Below, piece by piece: positions 1 to 8,554 of a DNA stretch of 64,000 bases. The notes beneath the pieces are model-generated. The model made no database searches. It was not told where the DNA came from and saw nothing but the letters and a program-made list of their open reading frames with translations. Numbering within the stretch: the first letter of the stretch is position 1; each line of letters starts with the position of its first letter. The stretch is from Arcanobacterium haemolyticum (lineage in GTDB: Bacteria > Actinomycetota > Actinomycetes > Actinomycetales > Actinomycetaceae), in the NCBI GenBank assembly GCA_021532125.1, contig JADYUX010000002.1, positions 186,001-250,000 of the forward strand, in the 5' to 3' direction. Made by a program: the position numbers and the translations under genes.

Positions 1-919
1 GTTCCGCTTTGGTTGTCGTATCTGCGGCGAAAAGCGCGTTGTCATCTGTCGTGTCACTTGTCGCAGCCGAGGGAGCTGAATCAAAGGAAGGGGCTATCTC
101 CAATGTGTTCGATGTCCGAGCCGGAAGGCTCAAAATTGTGGCATCTTGCGCTTCCTCAGGCTGAGATGTTGCAGGATGGGCACCGGACAGCTCGGGTTCA
201 GGAGCATCCTCGTCGGCAAACTCCGGCATCGGGCGAGGCTTACCGCGCTGGGCATCAAGTGAAGCAAGGACGTCGTCGATCCGCTCATTCACCCGCGACG
301 GTACTGGCGGTGTGGAAGGAACGGCAACCTCAGGTGTATTCGCCGGACGCCACACGCTCGGCGTAGAAATCTGCGTCTCCGACAGCCACGCGGCTTCGTC
401 GTCCAAAGCTTCAAGCAAACGGCGATCCATATCGACGTTCCATGTTGCCTTGCGTTCGCGATCTGAGGAAAGGAAACGAGCGATGAGCTGCCAGGGAGCC
501 CCGGCCTCACGTACAGCATCCCAGGAGAGAGTGTGAAGCTTCACCCCACGGGAAACAAGGCGGGATGTCACAACTTCCTCAACTGTGGGTGCGCCTACCT
601 CACGCCCGACGGTAAACGAGCGTGCACGCCGAGCGACGAAGTCGCGTTCAACAATGATCGGGTGGGCAAAAGCTGAAACTCGCGCAGCTGGGAGCGCCGA
701 AATCTCGCACACATCTTCAATGCTCTTGCCTTCGCGAATGAGCTTCTGAACCTCTTTAGGGCTCATCTGCTTAACTGGCTCGTTTGGCTTATGGATGTCT
801 TTACGTAGGGAAGCGCGAAGTGAGTCCGTGACTGGAAGCGAGTAGCGGTTTCCACGTGCATCGTTGAGCGTGAGATGTTCCCCATCGGGCGCTAACCCAA
901 GCAACTCAAGTTCGATCAT
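1..919 (-). CDS. sepH: Cell division protein SepH (DUF3071), 3' end cut by window
   Basis: Reads on the minus strand from ATG at 919 to the window edge (306 codons visible, C-terminus missing). The N-terminus MIELELLGLAPDGEHLTL followed by DARGNRYSLP is the typical opening of the actinobacterial DUF3071/SepH domain, and a helix-turn-helix-like stretch (KLIREGKSIEDVCEIS) lies near residues 65-80. From about residue 190 the protein becomes Pro/Ser/Asp-rich and disordered, as in the family. SepH is known to bind FtsZ and stimulate its assembly at the septum in Streptomyces and mycobacteria. A good ribosome site (AAGGGGAG) precedes the ATG. It is divergent from the DUF4193 gene. Confidence 0.88.
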   Translation of the reverse strand, partial: MIELELLGLAPDGEHLTLNDARGNRYSLPVTDSLRASLRKDIHKPNEPVKQMSPKEVQKLIREGKSIEDVCEISALPAARVSAFAHPIIVERDFVARRARSFTVGREVGAPTVEEVVTSRLVSRGVKLHTLSWDAVREAGAPWQLIARFLSSDRERKATWNVDMDRRLLEALDDEAAWLSETQISTPSVWRPANTPEVAVPSTPPVPSRVNERIDDVLASLDAQRGKPRPMPEFADEDAPEPELSGAHPATSQPEEAQDATILSLPARTSNTLEIAPSFDSAPSAATSDTTDDNALFAADTTTKAE

Positions 920-1403
920 GACTCCCCTTAGATACGTGTCCATGATAAGAGTGCCATTTTCCGGGCCATAGGCGTGAGATCGTCGGTTGGCGTGTTCTTC
1001 ATGTGTGGTGAAAATCGTGCTGCGAGAAGCGTATGTGAAGGAAACGCAGGGTAGCGTGAGCTGCCACGTTTGCAAGCTCATCTATAAACCTGGCGAAGAT
1101 CAACGATATATACGGAGTTTTCTAGCCGCGCCATTGATGGCCCTCATATGGTGGCAAGCTGTTTGAACAACCACTCCAACTCTCCAAACGGAGCCTTTCA
1201 TGCCTTCTCCATATGCTCACGGGCAGCGGAGAGATGAATATCTTGACACGATGTGGGCAACAAGCAAATTCTCTGGTACATTATGGGCGCACTCTTGAAT
1301 ATGGGAACAAAATTATTGGCTTTGCGTTTCCTCTACACAAGATGTGTCGGAGCTCTGGAAAAGGGCCCCACAACGGAACGATTAGACGGGAGCGTGAGCG
1401 ACT
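920..1403. other. Intergenic region between sepH and the DUF4193 gene
   Basis: This 484-base stretch separates two divergent genes and must hold both promoters, but I could not pick a convincing -35/-10 pair with normal spacing. The only reading frame worth a note is a 32-codon plus-strand ORF at 1200-1298 (ATG, preceded by GGAG 7 bases upstream; product begins MPSPYAHGQRRDEYLDTM). It resembles nothing I recognise and may be a gene remnant or chance. Confidence 0.4.
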
Positions 1404-1703
1404 ATGGCAACCGATTACGATGCACCGCGTAAGCAAGACGAGGAGCTGCGTGAAGATTCGCTTGAGCAGCTCAAAGCACGCCGTTCGGAACAGCAGTCTG
1501 GGTCGGTAGACGAAGACGAGGTTGAGGCAGCCGAGGGATTTGAGCTCCCCGGAGCTGATCTCTCCAATATTGAGCTGTCGATTAACGTCGTTCCTGCTCA
1601 GGATGACGAATTTACATGTTCGCAGTGCTTCCTTGTCCACCACAGGTCGCAGCTTGCCTACGAAGAAGACGGCCTTCCCGTGTGCACTGAGTGTGCTGCG
1701 TGA
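1404..1703 (+). CDS. DUF4193 family zinc-ribbon-like protein
   Basis: A 99-residue protein that matches the actinobacterial DUF4193 family from end to end. It opens with MATDYDAPRK, has the acidic middle EAAEGFELPGADLSN, and ends in a CxxC...CxxC pattern (Cys-71/74 in FTCSQCF, Cys-95/98 in PVCTECAA), which suggests a bound zinc. The biochemical role of the family is unknown. In many actinobacteria the gene sits immediately upstream of dut and DUF3710; here DUF3710 follows directly and no dut lies between. An upstream GGGAG lies about 12 bases before the ATG. Confidence 0.9.
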   Translation: MATDYDAPRKQDEELREDSLEQLKARRSEQQSGSVDEDEVEAAEGFELPGADLSNIELSINVVPAQDDEFTCSQCFLVHHRSQLAYEEDGLPVCTECAA

Positions 1704-1708
1704 TACCC

Positions 1709-1733
1709 AAGACCTCGCTTCGTGCGAGGTCTT
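1709..1733 (+). terminator. Hairpin terminator after the DUF4193 gene
   Basis: Perfect 10-bp stem AAGACCTCGC / GCGAGGTCTT around a 5-base loop, 6 bases after the stop codon. There is no T-run, as is common for actinobacterial terminators. Confidence 0.7.
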
Positions 1734-1841
1734 GACGTATCGGAGGGTCTCGTCGTTTCCTCCGAAACGACATGCCTGCCTTCATCTCTGACAGGTAGAG
1801 TGGACGGGCCACGATTGACAAAGAATTGGGAGTGAATCCGC

Positions 1842-2519
1842 ATGGGGTTGTTTTCGCGGAAGAAGAAGGCTGTAGCTGAAGAGGCCATCCCTACTCAGGA
1901 AGAGACTGAGCAGAGTGCGGGAATTGGCCCGTGGGATGAAGCTGATGTTGACGGCATCGGCTCGCGCCTTGACGCCGGCGCACTCTGGCTTCCCATTGTT
2001 AAAGACGCCGCGATTCAGTTCTCCGTCGATCAGAATCGCCAGGTCGTGCTCGGAGCTGTCTACATCAAGCAACAGACAGCAGTACAGCTGCAGGTTTTCG
2101 CGGCACCGAAGTCGTCTGAGCTGTGGGACGACGTGCGCGCCGAGGTTATTGAGACCATCGCGAAGCAAGGTGGTTCATCGCGTGATAACGAAGGCGAATA
2201 CGGCACGGAGATTCGTGCTCACATGCCTGTACCAGGAAATGCTCGTGGTGTTCAACCGATCCGTTACCTTGGGATCGATGGCCCACGATGGCTACTCCGC
2301 GTCACGGTGACGGGCTGCGGCGCCGTTGATGAGGAGATCTACACGTCGTTTGTTCACGAAGTGCTTGACGACCTCGTTGTCGTTCGAGGAAACACTCCGC
2401 ACCCGCCGCGCGAGCTTCTCGAACTTCGTGTTCCGCAGGTTGCGAAGACAGACGAATCCCCGAGTCGCCCGAAGATTGAACTCCCGAAGCGTGGACCGGA
2501 GATTCAAGATATTCGATGA
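1842..2519 (+). CDS. DUF3710 family protein
   Basis: A 225-residue protein with the family's usual layout: a basic start (MGLFSRKKKAVAEE), a short acidic linker, then the conserved core beginning GPWDEADVDGIGSRLDAGAL and including VQLQVFAAPKSSELWDDVR and the GPRWLLRV motif near residue 147. DUF3710 is restricted to actinobacteria and has no established function. The gene is the first of three overlapping genes: its stop codon overlaps the start of the OB-fold gene by ATGA, so the three are probably co-translated. A GGGAG ribosome site precedes the ATG. Confidence 0.9.
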   Translation: MGLFSRKKKAVAEEAIPTQEETEQSAGIGPWDEADVDGIGSRLDAGALWLPIVKDAAIQFSVDQNRQVVLGAVYIKQQTAVQLQVFAAPKSSELWDDVRAEVIETIAKQGGSSRDNEGEYGTEIRAHMPVPGNARGVQPIRYLGIDGPRWLLRVTVTGCGAVDEEIYTSFVHEVLDDLVVVRGNTPHPPRELLELRVPQVAKTDESPSRPKIELPKRGPEIQDIR

Positions 2520-2779
2520 GCCTTCGCTCGAAACGTATCAATGTGCGCGGGCGGGTAGATGCTATTACCTACCCCGGGGCAGGCTGTCCGCCTGTCGTCT
2601 CGGTAATGCTGTCTGTGGCAGATACGGTTCTTGTTTTAGCCTTCCTTGGACGCACTGATCTTCACGCAATTGATGTAGGGTCGGTCGTCCATGTGAAGGG
2701 AATCCTCACGTCGGACCACGGCATGCCGACAGTCTTTAATCCGATGTACCAGGTGGAATCGACCGAGGGAGAGATGTGA
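2516..2779 (+). CDS. OB-fold nucleic-acid-binding-like small protein
   Basis: An 87-residue protein lodged between DUF3710 and DUF3159, where many actinobacteria carry a short OB-fold protein. The segments INVRGRVDAITY and VGSVVHVKGILTSDHGMP are consistent with the beta strands of a single OB barrel, and the end (FNPMYQ) matches the local family. It overlaps the previous gene by ATGA and its own stop overlaps the GTG start of DUF3159. Binding of nucleic acid is inferred from the fold only. Confidence 0.75.
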   Translation: MSLRSKRINVRGRVDAITYPGAGCPPVVSVMLSVADTVLVLAFLGRTDLHAIDVGSVVHVKGILTSDHGMPTVFNPMYQVESTEGEM

Positions 2780-3519
2780 CTCCTCACGACAACGACACAA
2801 GTTCGGACGTTACCTCAGCCTTGGAATCCGCACTGGGCGGAGCAGGCAAGACCCCTAAGAGTGGCTGGCTTTCGACCGTGCTCGCGGAAGATTTCGACGT
2901 GTGGAAGGCAGTCGGCGGCGTTCGCGGACTCGCGGAGACGATCCTTCCATCGATCGTGTTCATCGTCGTATACACAGCGACGAAGGAGCTCCTGCCGTCT
3001 GTGATCGCTCCGCTCGCTGTGGCTATTGGTGCGCTTCTTGTCCGTCTTATGCAACGCATCGATATTGTGCCGGCTCTCGGTGGCCTCGTCGGAATCGCAT
3101 TCTCGGTTGTGTGGGCATGGCGTAGTGGGGAAGTTTCCAATTATTTTGCGCTCGGCCTTGTGACCAACGCGGGCTACGCCGTGCTGCTTCTTGTATCTCT
3201 GGCGGTTCGTTGGCCTGCCCTCGGGCTTGTTATTGGGATGCTCCGAGGAGACGCGACAGGTTGGCGACAAGATCCGCTCACTCGCCGCCGTTATACGCAA
3301 GTCACGTGGCTGTGGGTTGCCCTGTTCGTCGCTCGAATTGCTGTCCAAGGCCCGCTGTATCTCGCTGGTGCGACAACGGCGCTGGCGGTTGCCAGGCTTA
3401 TTATGGGGCCATTTATTTATGCTCTCGTTGCGTGGCTGAGTTGGCTCATGGTCCGTGGCTTACCGCCCGTTCGTCGAGGCGAAGACGCCCCGGGAACTAC
3501 AGAAACGCGAGAGGCATAG
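2776..3519 (+). CDS. DUF3159 integral membrane protein
   Basis: A 247-residue protein starting at a GTG that overlaps the preceding stop (GTGA). After about 45 soluble residues there are roughly six hydrophobic segments: near 52-75 (TILPSIVFIVVYTATKELLP), 77-92, 98-113, 122-145, 175-190 and 205-228. The motif LRGDATGWRQDPLTRRRY lies in a loop. This pattern is that of DUF3159, an actinobacterial inner-membrane family of unknown role that is regularly linked to DUF3710 and the TrkA pair. It is the last gene of the three-gene run and is followed by a strong hairpin. Confidence 0.88.
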   Translation: MTPHDNDTSSDVTSALESALGGAGKTPKSGWLSTVLAEDFDVWKAVGGVRGLAETILPSIVFIVVYTATKELLPSVIAPLAVAIGALLVRLMQRIDIVPALGGLVGIAFSVVWAWRSGEVSNYFALGLVTNAGYAVLLLVSLAVRWPALGLVIGMLRGDATGWRQDPLTRRRYTQVTWLWVALFVARIAVQGPLYLAGATTALAVARLIMGPFIYALVAWLSWLMVRGLPPVRRGEDAPGTTETREA

Positions 3520-3541
3520 AAGTACTGAAAATATGAAGAAA

Positions 3542-3564
3542 GGGAGGCTCACTCTGAGCCTCCC
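3542..3564. terminator. Bidirectional terminator between DUF3159 and the MFS gene
   Basis: Perfect 10-bp stem GGGAGGCTCA / TGAGCCTCCC with a 3-base loop. It is followed on the plus strand by CTTCTTGTTGT and preceded by an A-rich run that serves the minus strand. It lies between converging genes ending at 3519 and 3584. Confidence 0.85.
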
Positions 3565-3583
3565 CTTCTTGTTGTAGTGACAC

Positions 3584-5032
3584 CTAAGCCGCCACATCGA
3601 TTTTCTTAGTTTGCTTGTTCGTAAACGAGAGAATAAGGGCGAGGATAACCAGGACGGCGGCGAAGGCGTACCCAAGGCGTGAGCCGTCGACGAATCCTTG
3701 AGCTGGATCGGCGGTCTTGGCCGTGCCAAGGCCGATGAGACAGGTGGCGATCGCTGTGCCGATAGCCCCGCAGACCTGCTGAAGAGTATTGAGGATTGTT
3801 GAGCCGTCGGATGCCTGGTTACGTGGAAGGCTGGAAAGTGCAGCCGACTGCGCCGACTGCTGAATCAACGGAATACCAATCATGATGACGACATGTGCAG
3901 CGACAAAAAACGCGACATGAGTCGAGGTTCCGATGAGGGCGAACATGGCAATGCCCACGAGCGTGACGACGACACCCGTTCGTACGAGCGGCGTGGCTCC
4001 CGTGCGGTCGTAGAGTCGCCCTGCGATGAGGGAGAAGAGAGCATTGATGATTCCGGCAGGGAGCATAAGGATGCCGGCTGTGGAGGAATCGAGTCCAAGG
4101 CCGCGCTGGAGTTCGAGTGGCACGATGTACATGCAGGCCAGGGTGCAGGTGAAAGACAAGGTGACGATGAGTGCCGACGTGCGGAAGTTCGGGTTGCCGA
4201 GGATAGCGACGTCGAGAATCGGGTGGGAGATTCTGAGCTGACGACGTGAATAGAGGGCAATAACGACGATGCCGACGACGATGAGGCCGATGACGAGAGG
4301 GGAGAACCCCTGTTCGCTCAGGAGGCTGACGCCGCAGACAAGGCTACCGAAGCCGACAACCGACGCGATGGCCGAGAGCGCATCGAGGGGATGCTTACTC
4401 TGCGTCATGGGATTGACGAAGAACAACGTTGTGAGTGCGAGTGCGATGAACGCGACGATTGCGAAAACAACGAAGATGGACCGCCATGAGTAGGACGCGA
4501 TGAGGATACCCGCCGCAGTTGGGCCGATAACCGGAGCGAACATAATGACGAGTCCAGCAACGCCATTTGCTGCACCAATGCGCTTGGGCGGAAAGACATG
4601 AATAATGGCCGAGAACAGAGTGGGCAAGATGATGCCTGTTCCAATACCTTGGAGCATTCGACCAGCGAGAAGGATCGGGAAGGATGGGGCGAGTGCGCTC
4701 ACGATTGCCCCAGCGAGGAAGGATGTCAGTGCTGCTTGAGCGAGGATTTTTGCGCTCACCCATTTGAGGAGGATACCGACGAAGGGGAGCACAATTCCGA
4801 TGGCGAGCATGTATCCAACTACCATCCACTGCGCGAGACCTGCGGAGATCGAGAAGTAATCCATGAGGCTCGGCAGGGCTATATTCATCGATGTTTCGGA
4901 GAGCATTCCAAGGAATGCGCCGAGATAGAGTCCGAGCATCACACGATGGGGATGGGTGAAATTCGGGCGGCTTGGAGCGTCCTGGGTGTGTGTCGTCGTT
5001 TGTGGCTGACGTGAAGATGTCGTCGTGGACAA
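3584..5032 (-). CDS. DHA2-type (14-TM) MFS multidrug exporter
   Basis: A 482-residue member of the EmrB/QacA drug:H+ antiporter group. Fourteen hydrophobic segments can be counted from about residue 30 to the C-terminus. TM1 carries the LGMLSETSMNIALPSL pattern typical of DHA2 proteins, and TM5 the GPxxxG element of motif C (APVIGPTAAGIL). An ATG exists at 5179, but I prefer the TTG at 5032: it has AGAGAGG 5-6 bases upstream, and the 49 residues before it are Arg-rich and unlike the family. The C-terminus ends with a few basic residues. The substrate cannot be told from the sequence. It is convergent with DUF3159 and separated by a terminator. Confidence 0.88.
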   Translation of the reverse strand: MSTTTSSRQPQTTTHTQDAPSRPNFTHPHRVMLGLYLGAFLGMLSETSMNIALPSLMDYFSISAGLAQWMVVGYMLAIGIVLPFVGILLKWVSAKILAQAALTSFLAGAIVSALAPSFPILLAGRMLQGIGTGIILPTLFSAIIHVFPPKRIGAANGVAGLVIMFAPVIGPTAAGILIASYSWRSIFVVFAIVAFIALALTTLFFVNPMTQSKHPLDALSAIASVVGFGSLVCGVSLLSEQGFSPLVIGLIVVGIVVIALYSRRQLRISHPILDVAILGNPNFRTSALIVTLSFTCTLACMYIVPLELQRGLGLDSSTAGILMLPAGIINALFSLIAGRLYDRTGATPLVRTGVVVTLVGIAMFALIGTSTHVAFFVAAHVVIMIGIPLIQQSAQSAALSSLPRNQASDGSTILNTLQQVCGAIGTAIATCLIGLGTAKTADPAQGFVDGSRLGYAFAAVLVILALILSFTNKQTKKIDVAA

Positions 5033-5275
5033 GGGTGCCTCTCTGTCGTTCGTCGCGCCGTGTCCCACAAGATCGTCGGGATTGAGTCGGGATTGAGCAC
5101 AGATGTTACTGTGCCGGCGCCGCGTTGCACCGTAGCAATTCCCGCCGAGGCTTCGTAAGCGACGACGATCGAGTGTCAATGTTCGATGAGTCTCGTTTTC
5201 TTATCCATGGCTCGGAGGGGAAACGAGAGGAAATGGCGAGATTGTGCCGAAAATAAGGGGAGCTCTTGACTGTGT

Positions 5276-5980
5276 TTAGCCGAGTGCTGAGTGATCCGTC
5301 ACGTCGTCGCGGCCCACGGATGCGAGGAGCTCTTTGACGAGATCAAAGTCTTCTTGAGCGCCCTCGGCGCACAGGAGGAGGATTTGGTCTCCGCCCTCGA
5401 TGGTGAGGTCGGGATCAGCGGCAAACGGGATTCCGTCGCGAACGATCGCGTTCAAGACGATGGTCGGCGGAAGCATAACTTCCGAGACAGCCATTCCAAC
5501 GATCGGTGCGTCATTGGGCAGGGTTGCTTGTGCAAGAGAGGCGCCGGATCGCTGGAAACTCAGTACTGTCACGAGGTCGCCGTCGGCAACGGCATCTTCG
5601 ACAAGCGACGTCATGATGCGTGGGGTCGAAACGGGGACATCCACACCCCACGTGTCGTTAAAGAGCCATTCATTACGAGGGTTATTGACTCGGGCGATGA
5701 CTCGTTCCACGCCGTATTCCGTCTTGGCGAGAAGTGAGATGACGAGATTCGCTTTGTCGTCGCCCGTGGCTGCGACGACGACGTCGGCATCGCCGGCTCC
5801 TGCGCGTTCGAGGGTTTCGACTTCGCAGGCGTCGCCAAGAATCCAGTCGGCTTCGGGAACGGAAGCAACGCGCATGGCGCCTGGCTCTTTGTCGCACATC
5901 GTGATGTCGTGACGGGAGCGGACGAGCTCGCGGCCGATAGAACGGCCAACCGATCCGGCTCCAAGAATGAGGACCTTCAC
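5276..5980 (-). CDS. RCK (TrkA-type) potassium-transport regulatory subunit, second of pair
   Basis: A 234-residue cytoplasmic protein with an N-terminal RCK_N Rossmann domain (MKVLILGAGSVGRSIGREL, with the GxGxxG nucleotide-binding turn and an acidic residue at the end of strand 2, MCDKE) and a C-terminal RCK_C (TrkA_C) domain from about residue 145. Such proteins bind NAD(H) or ATP and gate potassium transporters. Its ATG overlaps the stop of the upstream RCK gene by 4 bases, so the two are co-translated, as with CeoB/CeoC of mycobacteria. The divergent KimA-like permease is the obvious partner. Confidence 0.88.
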   Translation of the reverse strand: MKVLILGAGSVGRSIGRELVRSRHDITMCDKEPGAMRVASVPEADWILGDACEVETLERAGAGDADVVVAATGDDKANLVISLLAKTEYGVERVIARVNNPRNEWLFNDTWGVDVPVSTPRIMTSLVEDAVADGDLVTVLSFQRSGASLAQATLPNDAPIVGMAVSEVMLPPTIVLNAIVRDGIPFAADPDLTIEGGDQILLLCAEGAQEDFDLVKELLASVGRDDVTDHSALG

Positions 5981-6645
5981 AGGTTCTGCTCCTTTGCCGG
6001 GTAGATGAGGACATGCTGCGCTGAGGCCGCTCGGTTCGTGGGAACGACGAGTCGCAGGCTATCGCCGTCTTGAACGACGAGGTCTGGTGTGGGCAGGAGG
6101 CCCTTGCCGAGTCGCGTAATCCATGCGACTCGGGAGGAACTTGCTTCTTCAATGTCGTTGACTGTTTTCCCGAACCATGACGTGTCGAGATCAACGCTGA
6201 CGATGCTCATTCCTGCACCGGCATCGTTGAATTCGTAGTGAGGTCCGAGGGGGATGAGGTGGCGGAGGACCTGGTCTGCTGTCCATTTCACTGTAGGAAC
6301 AGTGGCGATGCCGAGACGTTCGTAGATGGCAGCACGGGTGGGGTCGTAGATTCGGGTGACGACGTTCGTCAGGCCGAATGTTTCGCGGACGACCCGCGCA
6401 GCGATGATGTTCGAGTTATCGCCCGATGAGACCGCCGCGAAGCCGTGAGCATCTTCGATGCCTGCCTGTACGAGAGCATCGTGATCGAAGCCGACGCCTG
6501 TGACTTGCTGGCCCGAGAAATCCTCGGGCAGACGGCGAAAGGCATCGGGATTCTGGTCGATGATCGATACAGAATGGCCCATACCCGTGAGATTGACTGC
6601 GAGAGCCGATCCAACGCGGCCGCAGCCCATAATGACGAAATGCAC
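5977..6645 (-). CDS. RCK (TrkA-type) potassium-transport regulatory subunit, first of pair
   Basis: A 222-residue protein beginning MHFVIMGCGRVGSALAVNL, an RCK_N Rossmann fold with the GxGxxG turn and the strand-2 acidic residue in IIDQNP. The middle carries VVRETFGLTNVVTRIYDP, typical of TrkA_N, and the C-terminal part (residues about 140-222) fits the RCK_C ligand-binding domain. It is paired with the second RCK gene through a 4-base overlap. Together they should form the cytoplasmic gating ring of a K+ transporter. No Trk/Ktr membrane subunit is in the window; the neighbouring APC permease is KimA-like. Confidence 0.88.
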   Translation of the reverse strand: MHFVIMGCGRVGSALAVNLTGMGHSVSIIDQNPDAFRRLPEDFSGQQVTGVGFDHDALVQAGIEDAHGFAAVSSGDNSNIIAARVVRETFGLTNVVTRIYDPTRAAIYERLGIATVPTVKWTADQVLRHLIPLGPHYEFNDAGAGMSIVSVDLDTSWFGKTVNDIEEASSSRVAWITRLGKGLLPTPDLVVQDGDSLRLVVPTNRAASAQHVLIYPAKEQNL

Positions 6646-6771
6646 AGTTAGACGCTACCGCACAAGTTCGTCTCGCGCACACGCCGGCACGATGAGTGGA
6701 GCTGGGACGGAGAGAAATATCGAGGCTTGGACGATTCTCGTGTCGTAAGAAAGTGAAGTAGCCTTGAAGCG

Positions 6772-8553
6772 ATGTCCTCTACAAATCACTCGCAGTCGCC
6801 TCTAGCACGTGCAACTGTGGCGCTGACGATGATTGCTCTTGCGATTATCGTTGGGCCTCAGCTTCTTCTTGGCGCCCAGAATGAACCGATTGATACGTAT
6901 GTCGTTTTCCTTTCGGAAATCGGCGGCGTCATCCTTGGCGTTCTGGTGATGGGAGTTCTTCACTGGACGAACCAGCTCACTCCGCGAACGACGTCTCAGA
7001 AAATTGTGGCGACGTATTTGGGTACGGCTGCGGGGATCGTCGTGTCGTCGGCGCAATTCCTCGCATACACGGTTCTTTCCGTCCTTGGCGCTTCCCTTGC
7101 GGCATCGGGACTCGCCTCAACTTTGAGCATTGACGCAGCACGTCCGCTCATGACAGTGGGCATCCTCTTCGTGGCGGCTATTCCCGCGCTTCTAGGGAAG
7201 TCGGTGCCGTGGCGAGTTCATATTGGCGCGGTTGCGATTGCGATGATCGTTGTCCTGGCCGTGTTGGGGACAGGCATGGCGCGCGAGGCGATCTCGGCAA
7301 CTCCGTACAACGATGTTGTGAGTGGCGAGTCTCGTACGTGGTCGTCCGCAATCCAGTCGCTCAGCGCAGCAACTTTCCCTGTCGCAGTGATGTTTTTGAC
7401 TGCAGAGCGGCCAATCAAAGATTCGGTGTATCGACGAACGTCGAGCCAGCGGCTTCTTCAACTCATGATCCCGACCTTCGTCGTTATTTCCGTGATGGTC
7501 TACTTCATTGTGACCGTAGGTATGGACGGGCGCTGGCATGATGTTCCACTTCTCATTTTTGCCGAGGTCTTTTTTGGGACGTGGGGAAGCTACGTCGCAA
7601 GTGTTGCACTCCTTCTCACTGGCCTGGCTGCGGCGGCTATAGGATTCTGGTGCCTTCCCCGGCTTTTACGTGAACTTGCGATCGACCATGTGCTCCCGCG
7701 GTCATTTGCCTCCCGAGATGCGCGACGTCCCCGGCAAATCATTGTTGTTGGAACCCTCATCCTCGGGGCGCTTCTCTCGACGTATTCCTCACGGAACGAC
7801 ACGGGTGGGATTATTTTCGTCCACATCACGAACGTCATCTTTGTCTTGTTTTGCTTGGGTATGGCGTTCCGCGGGCACGCGATCCTCGGCGAATCAATGG
7901 ACAAGGAAGATCGCCGTCGCGCCCGCGCCTCACAGTGGGGGTTCTTAGCTTTTGCACTGCTCGGAGCTGCCGGAGGCGTTTCTCTTGCGATTGTGCGGCC
8001 AAGGCTTGCACTGGCGGCACTCATTCTCCTGGCATTTCCTGTGGCCTTCCTGGTGTTCTTTCGGCGCGGGCGAGTGCGTGTTGTCGAACGCTTGGCAGCC
8101 ACAGACCTCACGCACGGGCGAACGCTACCGACACGTGTGCACGGCGTTGTCCTTGTGAGCGCGCTTGATCGCCCGGCGCTGCGAGCCTTGACGTTTGCGC
8201 GTGCTACGCGCCTCACGACGCTGACAGCGGTCACAGTCGATTTTGATGCTGAGGCGACGAGGCAGCTACGCGAAGCCTGGAGAAACGCTGCTATCCCCGT
8301 CAATCTCACGGTTCTTGGGACTCCGCAAGGCGCGAGTACGGTCAATATCGTCGAATATGTACGATCGTTGCGCGCACTTCGTCCAGCCGATATTGTGATG
8401 GTCTTTGTGCCCCGAGTTATCTCGACAGGAATGGGTCAAAGATTCTTCGTGCGCCACTCCACGCCTCGAATTATCAGCGCATTACGCATGGAAACAGGCG
8501 TGGTGATTTCGGAAGTTCCCTTTGCTCTGGAAGCCGGACGGGAGAAAGACTGA
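6772..8553 (+). CDS. Divergent KimA-like APC-superfamily permease (possible K+ transporter)
   Basis: A 593-residue protein with about 12 membrane segments up to residue 428, then a cytoplasmic C-terminal domain resembling universal stress proteins (HGVVLVSALDRPALRALTFARATRL ... ADIVMVFVPRV; cited here in part). Segments such as LLRELAIDHVLPRSFASRD and RNDTGGIIFVHITNVIF align by eye with the actinobacterial homologues of the Bacillus potassium importer KimA. The N-terminal third is shorter than usual, and the ALTGVEA-type and N-terminal ASDALSSVAY-type motifs I expect for KimA are not recognisable, so transport activity is uncertain. It is divergent from two RCK genes and abuts the methyltransferase gene. 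Confidence 0.72.
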   Translation: MSSTNHSQSPLARATVALTMIALAIIVGPQLLLGAQNEPIDTYVVFLSEIGGVILGVLVMGVLHWTNQLTPRTTSQKIVATYLGTAAGIVVSSAQFLAYTVLSVLGASLAASGLASTLSIDAARPLMTVGILFVAAIPALLGKSVPWRVHIGAVAIAMIVVLAVLGTGMAREAISATPYNDVVSGESRTWSSAIQSLSAATFPVAVMFLTAERPIKDSVYRRTSSQRLLQLMIPTFVVISVMVYFIVTVGMDGRWHDVPLLIFAEVFFGTWGSYVASVALLLTGLAAAAIGFWCLPRLLRELAIDHVLPRSFASRDARRPRQIIVVGTLILGALLSTYSSRNDTGGIIFVHITNVIFVLFCLGMAFRGHAILGESMDKEDRRRARASQWGFLAFALLGAAGGVSLAIVRPRLALAALILLAFPVAFLVFFRRGRVRVVERLAATDLTHGRTLPTRVHGVVLVSALDRPALRALTFARATRLTTLTAVTVDFDAEATRQLREAWRNAAIPVNLTVLGTPQGASTVNIVEYVRSLRALRPADIVMVFVPRVISTGMGQRFFVRHSTPRIISALRMETGVVISEVPFALEAGREKD

Positions 8554-8554
8554 C

